Assembly: GCA_022703195.1 (NCBI GenBank)
Contig: JAKLEF010000131.1
Location: 1 to 5,862, forward strand
Length of the DNA stretch: 5,862 bases
Origin: Candidatus Fermentibacterota bacterium
Lineage (GTDB): Bacteria > Fermentibacterota > Fermentibacteria > Fermentibacterales > Fermentibacteraceae
Direction: 5' to 3'
The position numbers were made by a program, and so were the translations under genes. Below, in pieces: positions 1 to 5,862 of this stretch. The notes under the pieces are model-generated. The model worked only from the letters and a program-made list of their open reading frames with translations, had not been told where the DNA came from and did not search any database. The first letter of the stretch is position 1. Each line of letters begins with the position of its first letter.

Positions 1-452
1 CAGGCCTGAGCGCGGGCCTTGGATACTACGACTACCCCAACACCGAGGTCGAGTCGTCAGCGGAGATCTACGTTTCCGGGTATGCCAAGGTGCCCTTCTC
101 GCCGTCGATCACGATCTACCAGGGCATCAAGGAGGCCGAGGGGATGTACGTCTCCCTCTCGGGTTCCCAGCCGCTGGGTACTGTCTCGATGGCTCCCATG
201 GTCTCGATGGCGCCCGAGTTCACGGCGAACCTGGGCTGGGGCAACAAGGTCCACAACAACTTCAACTTCGGCGTGGACGAGGCGGCGATGACCGACCTGA
301 CCCTGGGCCTGGCTGCCCCGGTCGGCATCGGGCCCGTCGTGACCGTCACGCCCGCGCTCCACTACTCGATGATGCTCGACGAGGAGATCAAGGATCTCTA
401 CGAGGACGACACCAACTTCTGGGGCGGGGTGTCGCTGACGGCTTCGATCTGA
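1..452 (+). CDS. Putative outer-membrane beta-barrel protein (Gcw_chp/TorF-like), 3' part
   Basis: This is the last 149 residues of a protein whose start and any signal peptide lie left of the window; the reading frame is open from base 3 and stops at TGA 450-452. The translation shows short alternating polar/hydrophobic segments rich in Gly, Ser, Thr, Tyr and Phe, separated by Asp/Asn/Gly turns, for example EIYVSGYAKV, SITIYQGI and GMYVSLSGSQPL. It ends in a strand-like FWGGVSLTASI. This pattern fits a membrane beta-barrel and recalls the Gcw_chp (TorF) putative porins, whose substrate is generally unknown. The last residue is Ile rather than the Phe/Trp usual in a BAM recognition signal, although an aromatic residue lies ten positions from the end. 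A near-perfect six-residue duplication (VSMAPM/VSMAPE) lies in the middle. Transcription converges on the osmC gene. The barrel class is fairly likely; the family name is tentative. Confidence 0.6.
   Translation, partial: GLSAGLGYYDYPNTEVESSAEIYVSGYAKVPFSPSITIYQGIKEAEGMYVSLSGSQPLGTVSMAPMVSMAPEFTANLGWGNKVHNNFNFGVDEAAMTDLTLGLAAPVGIGPVVTVTPALHYSMMLDEEIKDLYEDDTNFWGGVSLTASI
183..218 (+). repeat. Tandem 18-base duplication inside the barrel gene
   Basis: Two adjacent 18-base units (183-200 and 201-218) agree at 15 of 18 positions and encode VSMAPM followed by VSMAPE. The unit is a multiple of three, so the frame is kept. It may be a slippage duplication within a strand or loop of the barrel. With only two copies, chance or a structural preference for this pattern cannot be excluded. 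Confidence 0.5.
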
Positions 453-474
453 GAGCCGGAGGCCCGGACAGGCG

Positions 475-500
475 AAGGGGCCGCCCGCGGGCGGCCCCTT
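475..500. terminator. Perfect palindrome, probable bidirectional terminator
   Basis: A 26-base perfect palindrome begins with AAGGGGCCGCC and ends with GGCGGCCCCTT. It can fold into a stem of about 11 pairs around a CGCG loop on either strand. It lies 22 bases after the stop of the barrel gene and about 19 bases beyond the stop of the convergent osmC gene, where one hairpin could serve both. The T-run is short (CTTTCC on the plus strand, weaker on the minus strand), so it is a GC-strong, U-poor intrinsic terminator candidate. An mRNA 3'-end stabilising hairpin is the main alternative. Confidence 0.7.
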
Positions 501-519
501 TCCATGTCTGCGGGCCGGG

Positions 520-954
520 TCAGGCCAGGGCAACCTTCACGGAAGTGCCCGCCATGAGCACGTCGGAGATGGGGCAGCGCCTGTCCACCTCATCGAGGAA
601 GGCCTGCTTCTCCTCACGGGTCATGTCGGCCTGGACTTCGACCTTCGCCGATATCGACGTGAAGCCCGCGCGCCCGGACGTCGACTGCCCGAGGAGGAAG
701 TCGGTGTCGATGTCCGCCTCCACCGAGACCTCCAGCCCCGACAGCGGCAGCTTCTTCTGGCTCGCGACTATCCTCGCGATAGCGGAAAGGCATCCTGCGA
801 GGGCCACGAGCTGGTAGGAGAGGGGGTTGGCGCCCTCGTCGCCGCCCATCGGCATGGGCTGGTCGATTATGAGAACATGATCCCCGTCGACGGTGCACTC
901 GGTCCTGAATCCACCGCCCATGACGGAGCGGGCCGTGTACTTCTTGACAGGCAT
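520..954 (-). CDS. OsmC/Ohr family peroxide-resistance protein
   Basis: This is a 144-residue cytosolic protein of normal length for the OsmC-like family, which reduces organic or fatty-acid hydroperoxides by a cysteine-thiol mechanism. The first reactive cysteine, Cys55, lies in the helix motif LVALAGCLSAIAR, preceded by the GANPLSYQ segment typical of the family. The second, Cys127, lies in RRCPISD. Glu40, just before the GANP segment, is a candidate partner for the conserved Arg/Glu pair. The RRCPISD ending resembles small stand-alone OsmC proteins rather than classical Ohr, so the preferred peroxide and the reductant (lipoylated protein or other thiol) cannot be told. The ATG lies one base after the parC stop, with a strong GGAGG-type ribosome site inside the parC end. 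Translation is therefore probably coupled to parC, and no separate promoter is evident. Confidence 0.9.
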   Translation of the reverse strand: MPVKKYTARSVMGGGFRTECTVDGDHVLIIDQPMPMGGDEGANPLSYQLVALAGCLSAIARIVASQKKLPLSGLEVSVEADIDTDFLLGQSTSGRAGFTSISAKVEVQADMTREEKQAFLDEVDRRCPISDVLMAGTSVKVALA

Positions 955-955
955 G

Positions 956-3172
956 CTATCTCTCCCTCCCCAGGTCTTCGAAGAGATCGCGCTGATCGAC
1001 CTCTCCCGCCTGCTTCAGAGCCTTCTGGGACTTCTGTCTGAGAGCCTCGGCCCTCTCCAGCACTTCCTCGATAGAAGGCTTCGGGACGGGTTCGGGTTCC
1101 CCGGACTCGTCCGCGCCGTTGGTGTCAGGACCGGGAAGAGGCTGCGGGGGCGATTCGGGCATGCCGGCGGGAGCTGTCACGCCGGCTTCCGGCTCGGCCG
1201 CCGGTGCGGCGGCGCCCCCGTCCGGTGCCGGTGCGGCGGAAGCGTCTGCGGGTCCCGGGGGCTCCGCGGCCGCCGGGATGAACTTGAGGCTTGAGACCGG
1301 CCTCCCCGCGCCAATCCTGACGCCCCTGGCCGCGACGCCCTTCACCGGCACGCCCGGGATCCCGACCACGTCCTTGTGGGTGCGCATCCTCTTCCGGCGC
1401 TCGAACCAGACCTCCACCGCCCCCCCGGGATCCGCCGTGAGGAGCAGGAGCTCGGCACCCTGCGGGATGTACGGATACTCCTTCTCCAGGATGAAGCTCT
1501 CGACCCTGAACCGCTTCATGAAGGCGGCCTTCGTCTGCCTGTCGCGGTAGACGGCCGTGAAGACCCTCTCCCTGTCATGGATGCCGCAGAAGGAGACATC
1601 GCCGTCTATGAAGTGCTTCTCGGCCACGGGCAGTATCCGGAACGAGCCGCTGCCGTGGAAGACAGCGATCCTGTCGTACTCGGACGCATCGAACGAGACG
1701 TCGCCCTTCACGCCCGAGCCCACGAACCCGGCCTGGGAATCGTAGAAGACCCTGAGGTTGCGGAGGCTCACCTCCTTCACGTCGATGCCCGTGAAGGCCT
1801 CGAGCCTGGTGAGGCGGGGGTACCTCGAGCCGTACTTCTTCAGGATGCCCTGGAGCCAGGAGACGGCATACCTCTTCAGGTCGGCCAGGTTCGAGGCGAT
1901 CTCCTCCATCCTCCGGGATATGTCGCCCATCTCGGACCTGTGCGCCTCGATGTCGAAGCGCGAGATCCTCCTGATCTTTATGGCGAGCAGCTTCTCGATC
2001 TCAGGGTCGGTCACCCCGCCGCCGTCCAGGAATGGCGCCATACCCTCGCGCACCGCCTCCTGGACACTCTCGAAGGTATCCTTCTCCTCGATGCGCTTGT
2101 AGACGCGGTTCTCGATGAAGATCTGCTCAAGGGTCATCCATCTTATCCTGGCCTCGAGCTCGGACAGGTCGAGTTCGAGCTCCCTGCGGAGGATGTCGAG
2201 GAGAAGATCGGTGGAGTAGCGGACCAGTTCGGACACGGTGGCCTCGACCGGCCTTCCGTCCCTTATCACGACCATGTTCGAGGTGTAGACCATCTCGCAG
2301 TCGGTGTGCGCGTAGAGCTGCTGGATGGTCTCGTCGGGCTCGCCGCCCCTGGCGAGGGTGAGCTCGATCTCGACCTTGTCCGAGGTGAAGTCGTCGATCG
2401 AGGAAACCCTCACCCGCCCCTTCCTGGCGGCGGCCTCGACGGAGGCTATCAGGCTCTCGGTGGTGCAGCCCCAGGGTATCTCGCGGATGACGAGCTTCTT
2501 CTGGCCCTTCTTCCGCTCGATCGTGGCCCTGTTCCTGATCCTGCCGGCGCCGTCGGCGTATCCCGAGGCGTCGATGCTGCCGCCCTGGGGGAAGTCGGGG
2601 AAGATCCCGAAGCTCCTGCCGCGTATGCTGGCTATCATGGCGTGGAGGAGCTCGCAGAAGTTGTGCGGGAGTACGCGGGTGGACATGCCCACGGCGATCC
2701 CCTCCGCACCCAGGAGCAGGAGCACGGGGATCCTGGACGGAAGGAGCACCGGTTCACGGTTCCTGCCGTCGTAGCTCTCGGAGAAGGCCGCGATCCTGTC
2801 GTCGAACAGGGTGTCCCTGGCGAGGTCGGTCAGGCGGCACTCTATGTAGCGCGGGGCTGAGGCCTCGTCGCCTGTGATGGCGTTCCCGAAGTTGCCCTGG
2901 GTGTCGATGAAGTATCCCCGGTTGGCCAGCGCCACAAGGGCGTCGCCTATGGACTGGTCGCCGTGGGGGTGGTAGCGCATGCAGTGGCCGATCACGTTGG
3001 CCACCTTGTTGAAGCGGCCGTCGTCCAGCTCGTGCATGCTCCAGAGTATCCTGCGCTGCACCGGCTTGAGGCCGTCGGCGGCGTCGGGGATGGCCCTGTC
3101 CTTTATCACGTAGGAGGCGTACTCGAGGAAGTTGTCGTTGAACAGTCCCCGGAGCCCAGCTTCGGCGCTCAC
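956..3172 (-). CDS. parC: DNA topoisomerase IV subunit A (ParC-type)
   Basis: This is a 738-residue DNA breakage-reunion subunit of a type IIA topoisomerase. It pairs with the ParE encoded just upstream to cut, pass and reseal duplex DNA. The winged-helix domain includes GLKPVQRRILWSM (35-46) and YHPHGDQSIGD (67-77). The catalytic tyrosine is Tyr109 in SAPRYIECRL. The GIAVGMST segment (158-165) carries the DNA-intercalating isoleucine position, and the tower and coiled-coil regions run to about residue 480. Residues about 488-632 look like a reduced beta-pinwheel. No GyrA box (QRRGGKG-like) is visible, which favours topoisomerase IV over gyrase. A Pro/Ala/Gly-rich linker (about 634-700) and a charged helical tail (701-738) follow. 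The GTG start overlaps the parE stop by four bases and has GGAG eight bases upstream. A further in-frame ATG 62 codons upstream gives only an Arg/His/Pro-rich shadow of parE, so I rejected it. Gln73 replaces the Ser83-equivalent of E. coli GyrA. A divergent GyrA is the alternative. Confidence 0.93.
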   Translation of the reverse strand: MSAEAGLRGLFNDNFLEYASYVIKDRAIPDAADGLKPVQRRILWSMHELDDGRFNKVANVIGHCMRYHPHGDQSIGDALVALANRGYFIDTQGNFGNAITGDEASAPRYIECRLTDLARDTLFDDRIAAFSESYDGRNREPVLLPSRIPVLLLLGAEGIAVGMSTRVLPHNFCELLHAMIASIRGRSFGIFPDFPQGGSIDASGYADGAGRIRNRATIERKKGQKKLVIREIPWGCTTESLIASVEAAARKGRVRVSSIDDFTSDKVEIELTLARGGEPDETIQQLYAHTDCEMVYTSNMVVIRDGRPVEATVSELVRYSTDLLLDILRRELELDLSELEARIRWMTLEQIFIENRVYKRIEEKDTFESVQEAVREGMAPFLDGGGVTDPEIEKLLAIKIRRISRFDIEAHRSEMGDISRRMEEIASNLADLKRYAVSWLQGILKKYGSRYPRLTRLEAFTGIDVKEVSLRNLRVFYDSQAGFVGSGVKGDVSFDASEYDRIAVFHGSGSFRILPVAEKHFIDGDVSFCGIHDRERVFTAVYRDRQTKAAFMKRFRVESFILEKEYPYIPQGAELLLLTADPGGAVEVWFERRKRMRTHKDVVGIPGVPVKGVAARGVRIGAGRPVSSLKFIPAAAEPPGPADASAAPAPDGGAAAPAAEPEAGVTAPAGMPESPPQPLPGPDTNGADESGEPEPVPKPSIEEVLERAEALRQKSQKALKQAGEVDQRDLFEDLGRER
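962..971 (-). promoter_or_regulatory. Ribosome-binding site of the osmC-like gene
   Basis: On the minus strand this reads GGGGAGGGAG, about 7 to 10 bases before the ATG at 954. It lies wholly within the last codons of parC. Together with the TAG-C-ATG junction it supports reinitiation or coupled translation and fixes the start of the osmC-like gene. Confidence 0.75.
1073..1273 (-). other. Low-complexity Pro/Ala/Gly-rich linker region of ParC
   Basis: Codons 634 to about 700 of parC encode a stretch dominated by Ala, Pro, Gly and Glu (for instance AAAPAAEPEAG), strongly GC-rich and built from GCC/GCG/CCG-like codons. It is probably disordered and separates the C-terminal DNA-binding domain from a charged helical tail (IEEVLERAEALRQKSQKALK and onward). 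Such a region is prone to length variation between relatives. Confidence 0.7.
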
Positions 3173-4983
3173 CTGAGGTTCTCCACGATGAAGTCCCTCC
3201 GGGCCGGGGTGTTCCTGCCCATGAAGAACTCGAGCATCTCCGGGACTTCCTTCATCCTGGAGATGGTCACGGGGAGCAGCCTGATGTCGGGCCCGATGAA
3301 CCGGCCGAACTCCGAAGGGGATATCTCGCCGAGGCCCTTGAACCGGGTGATCTCGCATCCCCTGCCCAGCTTCGCGACTGCTTCGTCCTTCTCGCGCCCG
3401 GAGTAGCAGTATGTCGTCTCCCGCCTGTTCCGGACCCTGAAGAGCGGCGTCTCGAGGATGAAGAGGTGGTTGTCCAGCACCAGGCCCTCGAAGAAGTGCA
3501 GGAAGAGCGTGAGCAGGAGGTTCCGGATGTGCATCCCGTCGACGTCTGCGTCGGTCGCCAGCACGATCCGGTTGTACCGGAGCGTCTCGACCCCGCCCTC
3601 TATGTTCAGGGCCTGCATGAGGTTGTACATCTCCTCGTTGCCGTAGAGCGTGTCACGCCGGAGGCCGAAGCAGTTGAGCGGCTTGCCCCTCAGCGAGAAT
3701 ACCGCCTGGGTGTTCACGTCCCTGCAGGCCACGATGCTGCCCGAGGCGCTCTGTCCCTCCGTGAGGAAGATGGTGCTGCGCTCGGAGTCGGCTCCGCCGT
3801 CGCCGAGGTGGACCCTGCAGTCCCTCAGGCTGGGGATCCTTATCGCGACCTTCCTGGCTCTCTCCCTCGCCTTCTTCCTCACGCTCTGCAGCTCCGTGCG
3901 GATGCTCATGTTGACCTGCACCTTGGCCAGCAGTTCCTCCGCGGCGGCAGGGTTGCGGTGCATGAGCTGCTCGACCTCGAGCTTCACCCTGTTGACCAGC
4001 GGCCCCCTGATGTCGGTGTTGCCTAGCCGGGTCTTGGTCTGCGACTCGAACACGGGATCGGTGAGCCGCACGGCCACCACTCCGATGATCCCCTCTCGGA
4101 TGTCCTCGGGGGCGAAGCTCTTCCCGGCGAACGAATTGATTCCCTTGAGCACCCCCTCCTTGAAGGCGGAGAGGTGGGTGCCTCCTGCGCTGGTGTACTG
4201 GCCGTTCGCGAAGGACATGTATTTCTCGCCGAAGTCGTTCGTGTGAGTGAGGGCGAACTCGAGAGTGGCGTCCCTGAAGTACAGCGGCTGGTAGAGGACG
4301 GAGTCGCCGGCCTCGTCGGCCAGCAGGTCCTTCAGCCCCTCCTCCGACGAGAACGAAGTCCCGTTGAGCACGATCTTCAGGCCGGTGTTCAGGTAGGCGT
4401 AGTGCCTGGCCCTGTTGGTGAGGTACTCCTCGCGCATCGCATATCCCGGGAACACCTGCGGATCGGGAGTGAACTCCACCAGGGTGCCGTTCTTCTCGGT
4501 GGTCACGCCCGAACCGCCGCCCTCGGGCACGCCCCTGCAGAAGCGCACCTCCTGGTACGCCCCGTCCCTGTAGCTCACGACGCGGAAGCTCTCGGACAGC
4601 GCATTGACTGCCTTCGTCCCAACGCCGTTCAGACCCACGCTGAACTGGAAGACCTCGGTATTGTACTTGGCCCCGGTGTTGATCACGGAGACGCACTCGG
4701 CGAGCTTGCCGAACGGTATCCCCCGCCCCCAGTCCCGCACCGAGCAGCTCAGACCGTCGCACCTGACCTGGATTCGTCTGCCGTGGCCCATGATGAACTC
4801 GTCCACGGCGTTGTCGACGATCTCCTTGAAGAGGATGTAGACGCCGTCGTCCGGGTGGCTGCCGTCCCCGAGCCGGCCGATGTACATGCCGGTGCGCAGG
4901 CGGATGTGCTCCACCGAAGAGAGCGTCCTCACCTTGCTCTCGTCGTATATGGCGGTTCCAGCGAATGCGGTGTTCTCTTCCAT
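3169..4983 (-). CDS. parE: DNA topoisomerase IV subunit B (ParE-type ATPase)
   Basis: This is a 604-residue ATPase and TOPRIM subunit; ATP binding closes its N-gate and drives strand passage with ParC. The GHKL ATPase domain has KEIVDNAVDEF (53-63, with Glu54 as general base and Asn58 for Mg-ATP), RDWGRGIP (83-90) and the ATP-lid GLNGVGTKAVNALS (117-130). The transducer domain carries QTKTRLGN (315-322), whose Lys317 contacts the ATP phosphate. The TOPRIM domain has TEGQSASGS (408-416, catalytic Glu409) and the metal-binding DADVDG (478-483). The C-terminal part keeps RFKGLGEI (547-554) and ends at FIVENLR. The order and lack of insertions match a complete ParE, and phrases such as RDVNTQAVFSLRGKP recall Bacteroidetes-type ParE. 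Gln411 replaces the usual Asp of EGDSA. The start is the only good ATG near the conserved N-terminus (VEHIRLRTGMYIG). No close ribosome site is seen. A GyrB role is less likely. Confidence 0.95.
   Translation of the reverse strand: MEENTAFAGTAIYDESKVRTLSSVEHIRLRTGMYIGRLGDGSHPDDGVYILFKEIVDNAVDEFIMGHGRRIQVRCDGLSCSVRDWGRGIPFGKLAECVSVINTGAKYNTEVFQFSVGLNGVGTKAVNALSESFRVVSYRDGAYQEVRFCRGVPEGGGSGVTTEKNGTLVEFTPDPQVFPGYAMREEYLTNRARHYAYLNTGLKIVLNGTSFSSEEGLKDLLADEAGDSVLYQPLYFRDATLEFALTHTNDFGEKYMSFANGQYTSAGGTHLSAFKEGVLKGINSFAGKSFAPEDIREGIIGVVAVRLTDPVFESQTKTRLGNTDIRGPLVNRVKLEVEQLMHRNPAAAEELLAKVQVNMSIRTELQSVRKKARERARKVAIRIPSLRDCRVHLGDGGADSERSTIFLTEGQSASGSIVACRDVNTQAVFSLRGKPLNCFGLRRDTLYGNEEMYNLMQALNIEGGVETLRYNRIVLATDADVDGMHIRNLLLTLFLHFFEGLVLDNHLFILETPLFRVRNRRETTYCYSGREKDEAVAKLGRGCEITRFKGLGEISPSEFGRFIGPDIRLLPVTISRMKEVPEMLEFFMGRNTPARRDFIVENLR
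3181..3184 (-). promoter_or_regulatory. Ribosome-binding site of parC, deciding the GTG start
   Basis: GGAG on the minus strand lies eight bases upstream of the GTG at 3172, within the last codons of parE. The GTGA overlap of start and stop is a classic coupled arrangement. The residues that follow (SAEAGLRGLFNDNFLEYASY) match a normal ParC N-terminus. Confidence 0.7.
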
Positions 4984-4998
4984 GGGTCTATATGTCGG

Positions 4999-5006
4999 TT
5001 CCTTCT
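4999..5006 (-). promoter_or_regulatory. Distant Shine-Dalgarno-like sequence before parE
   Basis: AGAAGGAA on the minus strand is the only purine-rich match to the 16S tail ahead of parE. It ends 15 bases before the ATG, longer than the usual 5 to 10. No alternative ATG, GTG or TTG lies in frame between the preceding stop and this ATG. Either the spacing is tolerated, or the site is fortuitous and initiation depends little on Shine-Dalgarno pairing. Confidence 0.35.
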
Positions 5007-5026
5007 GGGATGGGAGTGCTACCGGT

Positions 5027-5032
5027 AGTATA
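5027..5032 (-). promoter_or_regulatory. Possible -10 element upstream of parE
   Basis: TATACT on the minus strand differs from TATAAT at one position and sits in the 108-base gap about 44 bases before the parE ATG, a reasonable place for an operon promoter. No recognisable TTGACA-like -35 box lies 16 to 18 bases upstream and no extended -10 TG is present, so the call rests on the hexamer alone. The rest of the gap (4984-5091) shows only short, weak inverted repeats and no convincing terminator for the flippase gene. Confidence 0.3.
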
Positions 5033-5091
5033 AGGCCCGGAGGCTTCTTCCGCGAGGCGCCACGGGTCGCGCCCCCCTGGGCGTGAAGCCC

Positions 5092-5862
5092 CTACATGTC
5101 GTGCAGGGGAGATCCTGCCGGGCCGGCGGCGGCCTTCGATCCCTGGACCAGGCCGCGGTGGAGGAGGATGCCGAAGGTGAGCGCCAGGAGGATGTTCACG
5201 GCGGCGATTACTTCCGGCACGGCTCTGAGCCCCTCGATGGGTATCAGGAGGTAGTACGAGACGGCCGACAGGACGATGGCGCACGCCACCGGGAGCACCG
5301 TCAGCCTCTGCCGGCCTGCCGCGATCAGCGAGGTCAGCGTGAGATGCATGAGGAAGAAGCACGGGACGGTCGCCATCGTCAGCGTGAGGAGCACCCCCAT
5401 CTCTCCGGGCGGCAGGCCCCTGAGGTATCCCGGTCCCCAGATGAGCCTTAGAAGCCATTCTCCACCCAAAGCGACGGGCAGGGCGGTCAGCAGGGCCATA
5501 GCCAGGAAGAGAGCGCTCAGCCTGCGGATGAACCTGCCGGCGGACTCCCGTCCACCGGCTACCGCCCTGCACAGGCTGGGGAAGAGGGCTCCCGGGAGGA
5601 GCGTGGGGGCCACGAGGAACACCAGCGAATCGGCGATCCTGTAGCACTGCTGGAACGCCCCGACCGCCACCGCACCGATGGTCCTGTCTATGACCACGCT
5701 GTCCACGCGCTGAAGGACGATGAACAGGAGCCCCGTGACGCCCATGGCGAAGCTCTCGGCGACTATCGATCCCGACATCCTGCGCCATCCGGCCCCGAGC
5801 CGTACGGCCGCCCCCAGCCGCGCCTGTCCGGTCAGCGCAACCATGAGCGAAACCGCGTTGCG
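5092..5862 (-). CDS. Polysaccharide flippase, MOP superfamily (Wzx-like), C-terminal half
   Basis: The frame is open to the right edge, so the start is outside the window; 256 residues and the TAG stop are seen. The visible part contains about six hydrophobic segments (about residues 31-52, 74-96, 114-134, 154-180, 186-207 and 214-234, counted from the window edge). The segment QRVDSVVIDRTIGAVAVGAF followed by QQCYRIADS matches the pattern at the start of the second half (TM7-8) of Wzx/RfbX-type flippases, which read like RID...LLG...AVGLY..AYRL. An Arg-rich loop precedes it. Such inner-membrane proteins move undecaprenyl-linked sugars or oligosaccharides across the membrane for O-antigen, capsule or exopolysaccharide. 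The ATG at 5844 is probably internal, because a normal family member would have about 200 more residues ahead of it. A MATE-type exporter or MurJ-like lipid II flippase is possible. The gene points the same way as parE, but its role looks unrelated. Confidence 0.75.
   Translation of the reverse strand, partial: RNAVSLMVALTGQARLGAAVRLGAGWRRMSGSIVAESFAMGVTGLLFIVLQRVDSVVIDRTIGAVAVGAFQQCYRIADSLVFLVAPTLLPGALFPSLCRAVAGGRESAGRFIRRLSALFLAMALLTALPVALGGEWLLRLIWGPGYLRGLPPGEMGVLLTLTMATVPCFFLMHLTLTSLIAAGRQRLTVLPVACAIVLSAVSYYLLIPIEGLRAVPEVIAAVNILLALTFGILLHRGLVQGSKAAAGPAGSPLHDM

Noticed and set aside
57..533. A 158-codon minus-strand frame opposite the barrel gene
   Set aside because: It crosses the palindromic terminator and has Arg/His/Gly-rich content without motifs. 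The plus-strand frame shows an ordered beta-barrel pattern instead.
1376..2860. A 494-codon open frame on the plus strand opposite parC
   Set aside because: It is antisense to the clear, motif-complete parC. Its translation has no recognisable domain and has the Gly/Glu/Val/Leu/Asp-rich look of a shadow frame in GC-rich coding sequence.
3173..3358. A longer ParC starting at an ATG 62 codons upstream
   Set aside because: The extra residues are Arg/His/Pro-rich and unlike any topoisomerase N-terminus, and they overlap parE by 190 bases. The GTG at 3172 has a ribosome site and the GTGA overlap.
4174..5028. A 284-codon open frame on the plus strand opposite parE
   Set aside because: It is a mirror of conserved parE codons, with biased Val/Leu/Glu/His content and no recognisable motif.
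5049..5090. Short inverted repeats (CGCGA/TCGCG and GGGC/GCCC) as a terminator after the flippase gene
   Set aside because: The stems are only four to five pairs with no following T-run, as expected by chance in such GC-rich sequence.
4988..5788. A 266-codon minus-strand frame overlapping the flippase gene
   Set aside because: It is an out-of-frame Arg/Gly/Pro/His-rich translation, while the overlapping frame has clear membrane segments and family patterns.

Overview
This GC-rich bacterial window (5862 bases) carries five protein genes. No RNA gene, insertion sequence, CRISPR array or prophage signal is visible. The core is a complete pair of type IIA topoisomerase subunits on the minus strand. 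Their motifs recall, from memory, the ParE/ParC pairs of Bacteroidetes and other FCB/PVC-type lineages rather than the proteobacterial enzymes. Together with the Gcw_chp/TorF-like outer-membrane barrel at the left edge, this suggests a diderm, possibly from a GC-rich, poorly cultured FCB-type phylum. That placement is inference; the window holds no ribosomal marker.

Layout, left to right. Positions 1-452 (+) are the 3' end of a putative porin-like outer-membrane protein. Positions 453-519 form a short convergent intergenic region whose main content is a perfect 26-base palindrome, probably a shared terminator. Positions 520-954 (-) encode an OsmC/Ohr-type protein with both reactive cysteines. 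Positions 956-3172 (-) encode topoisomerase IV subunit A (ParC), and 3169-4983 (-) encode subunit B (ParE). Positions 4984-5091 are a 108-base gap with a possible promoter and an unusually distant Shine-Dalgarno-like sequence. Positions 5092-5862 (-) are the C-terminal half of a MOP-superfamily polysaccharide flippase that runs off the right edge.

The three minus-strand genes parE-parC-osmC are packed as a translationally coupled unit. parE and parC overlap by four bases (GTGA), and one base separates the parC stop from the osmC start. ParE (ATPase and TOPRIM) and ParC (breakage-reunion) should form an A2B2 enzyme that passes one DNA duplex through another, mainly for decatenation and relaxation. 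OsmC would detoxify organic or lipid hydroperoxides with thiols, and its place behind parC is the least expected part of the arrangement. The flippase upstream has the same orientation but an apparently unrelated envelope role.

This looks like mostly ordinary chromosomal housekeeping sequence. I found no convincing new multi-gene system. The points worth a second look are substitutions at two quinolone-contact positions of the topoisomerase, the low-complexity tail of ParC that replaces a recognisable gyrase wrapping motif, and the coupling of osmC to the topoisomerase genes.
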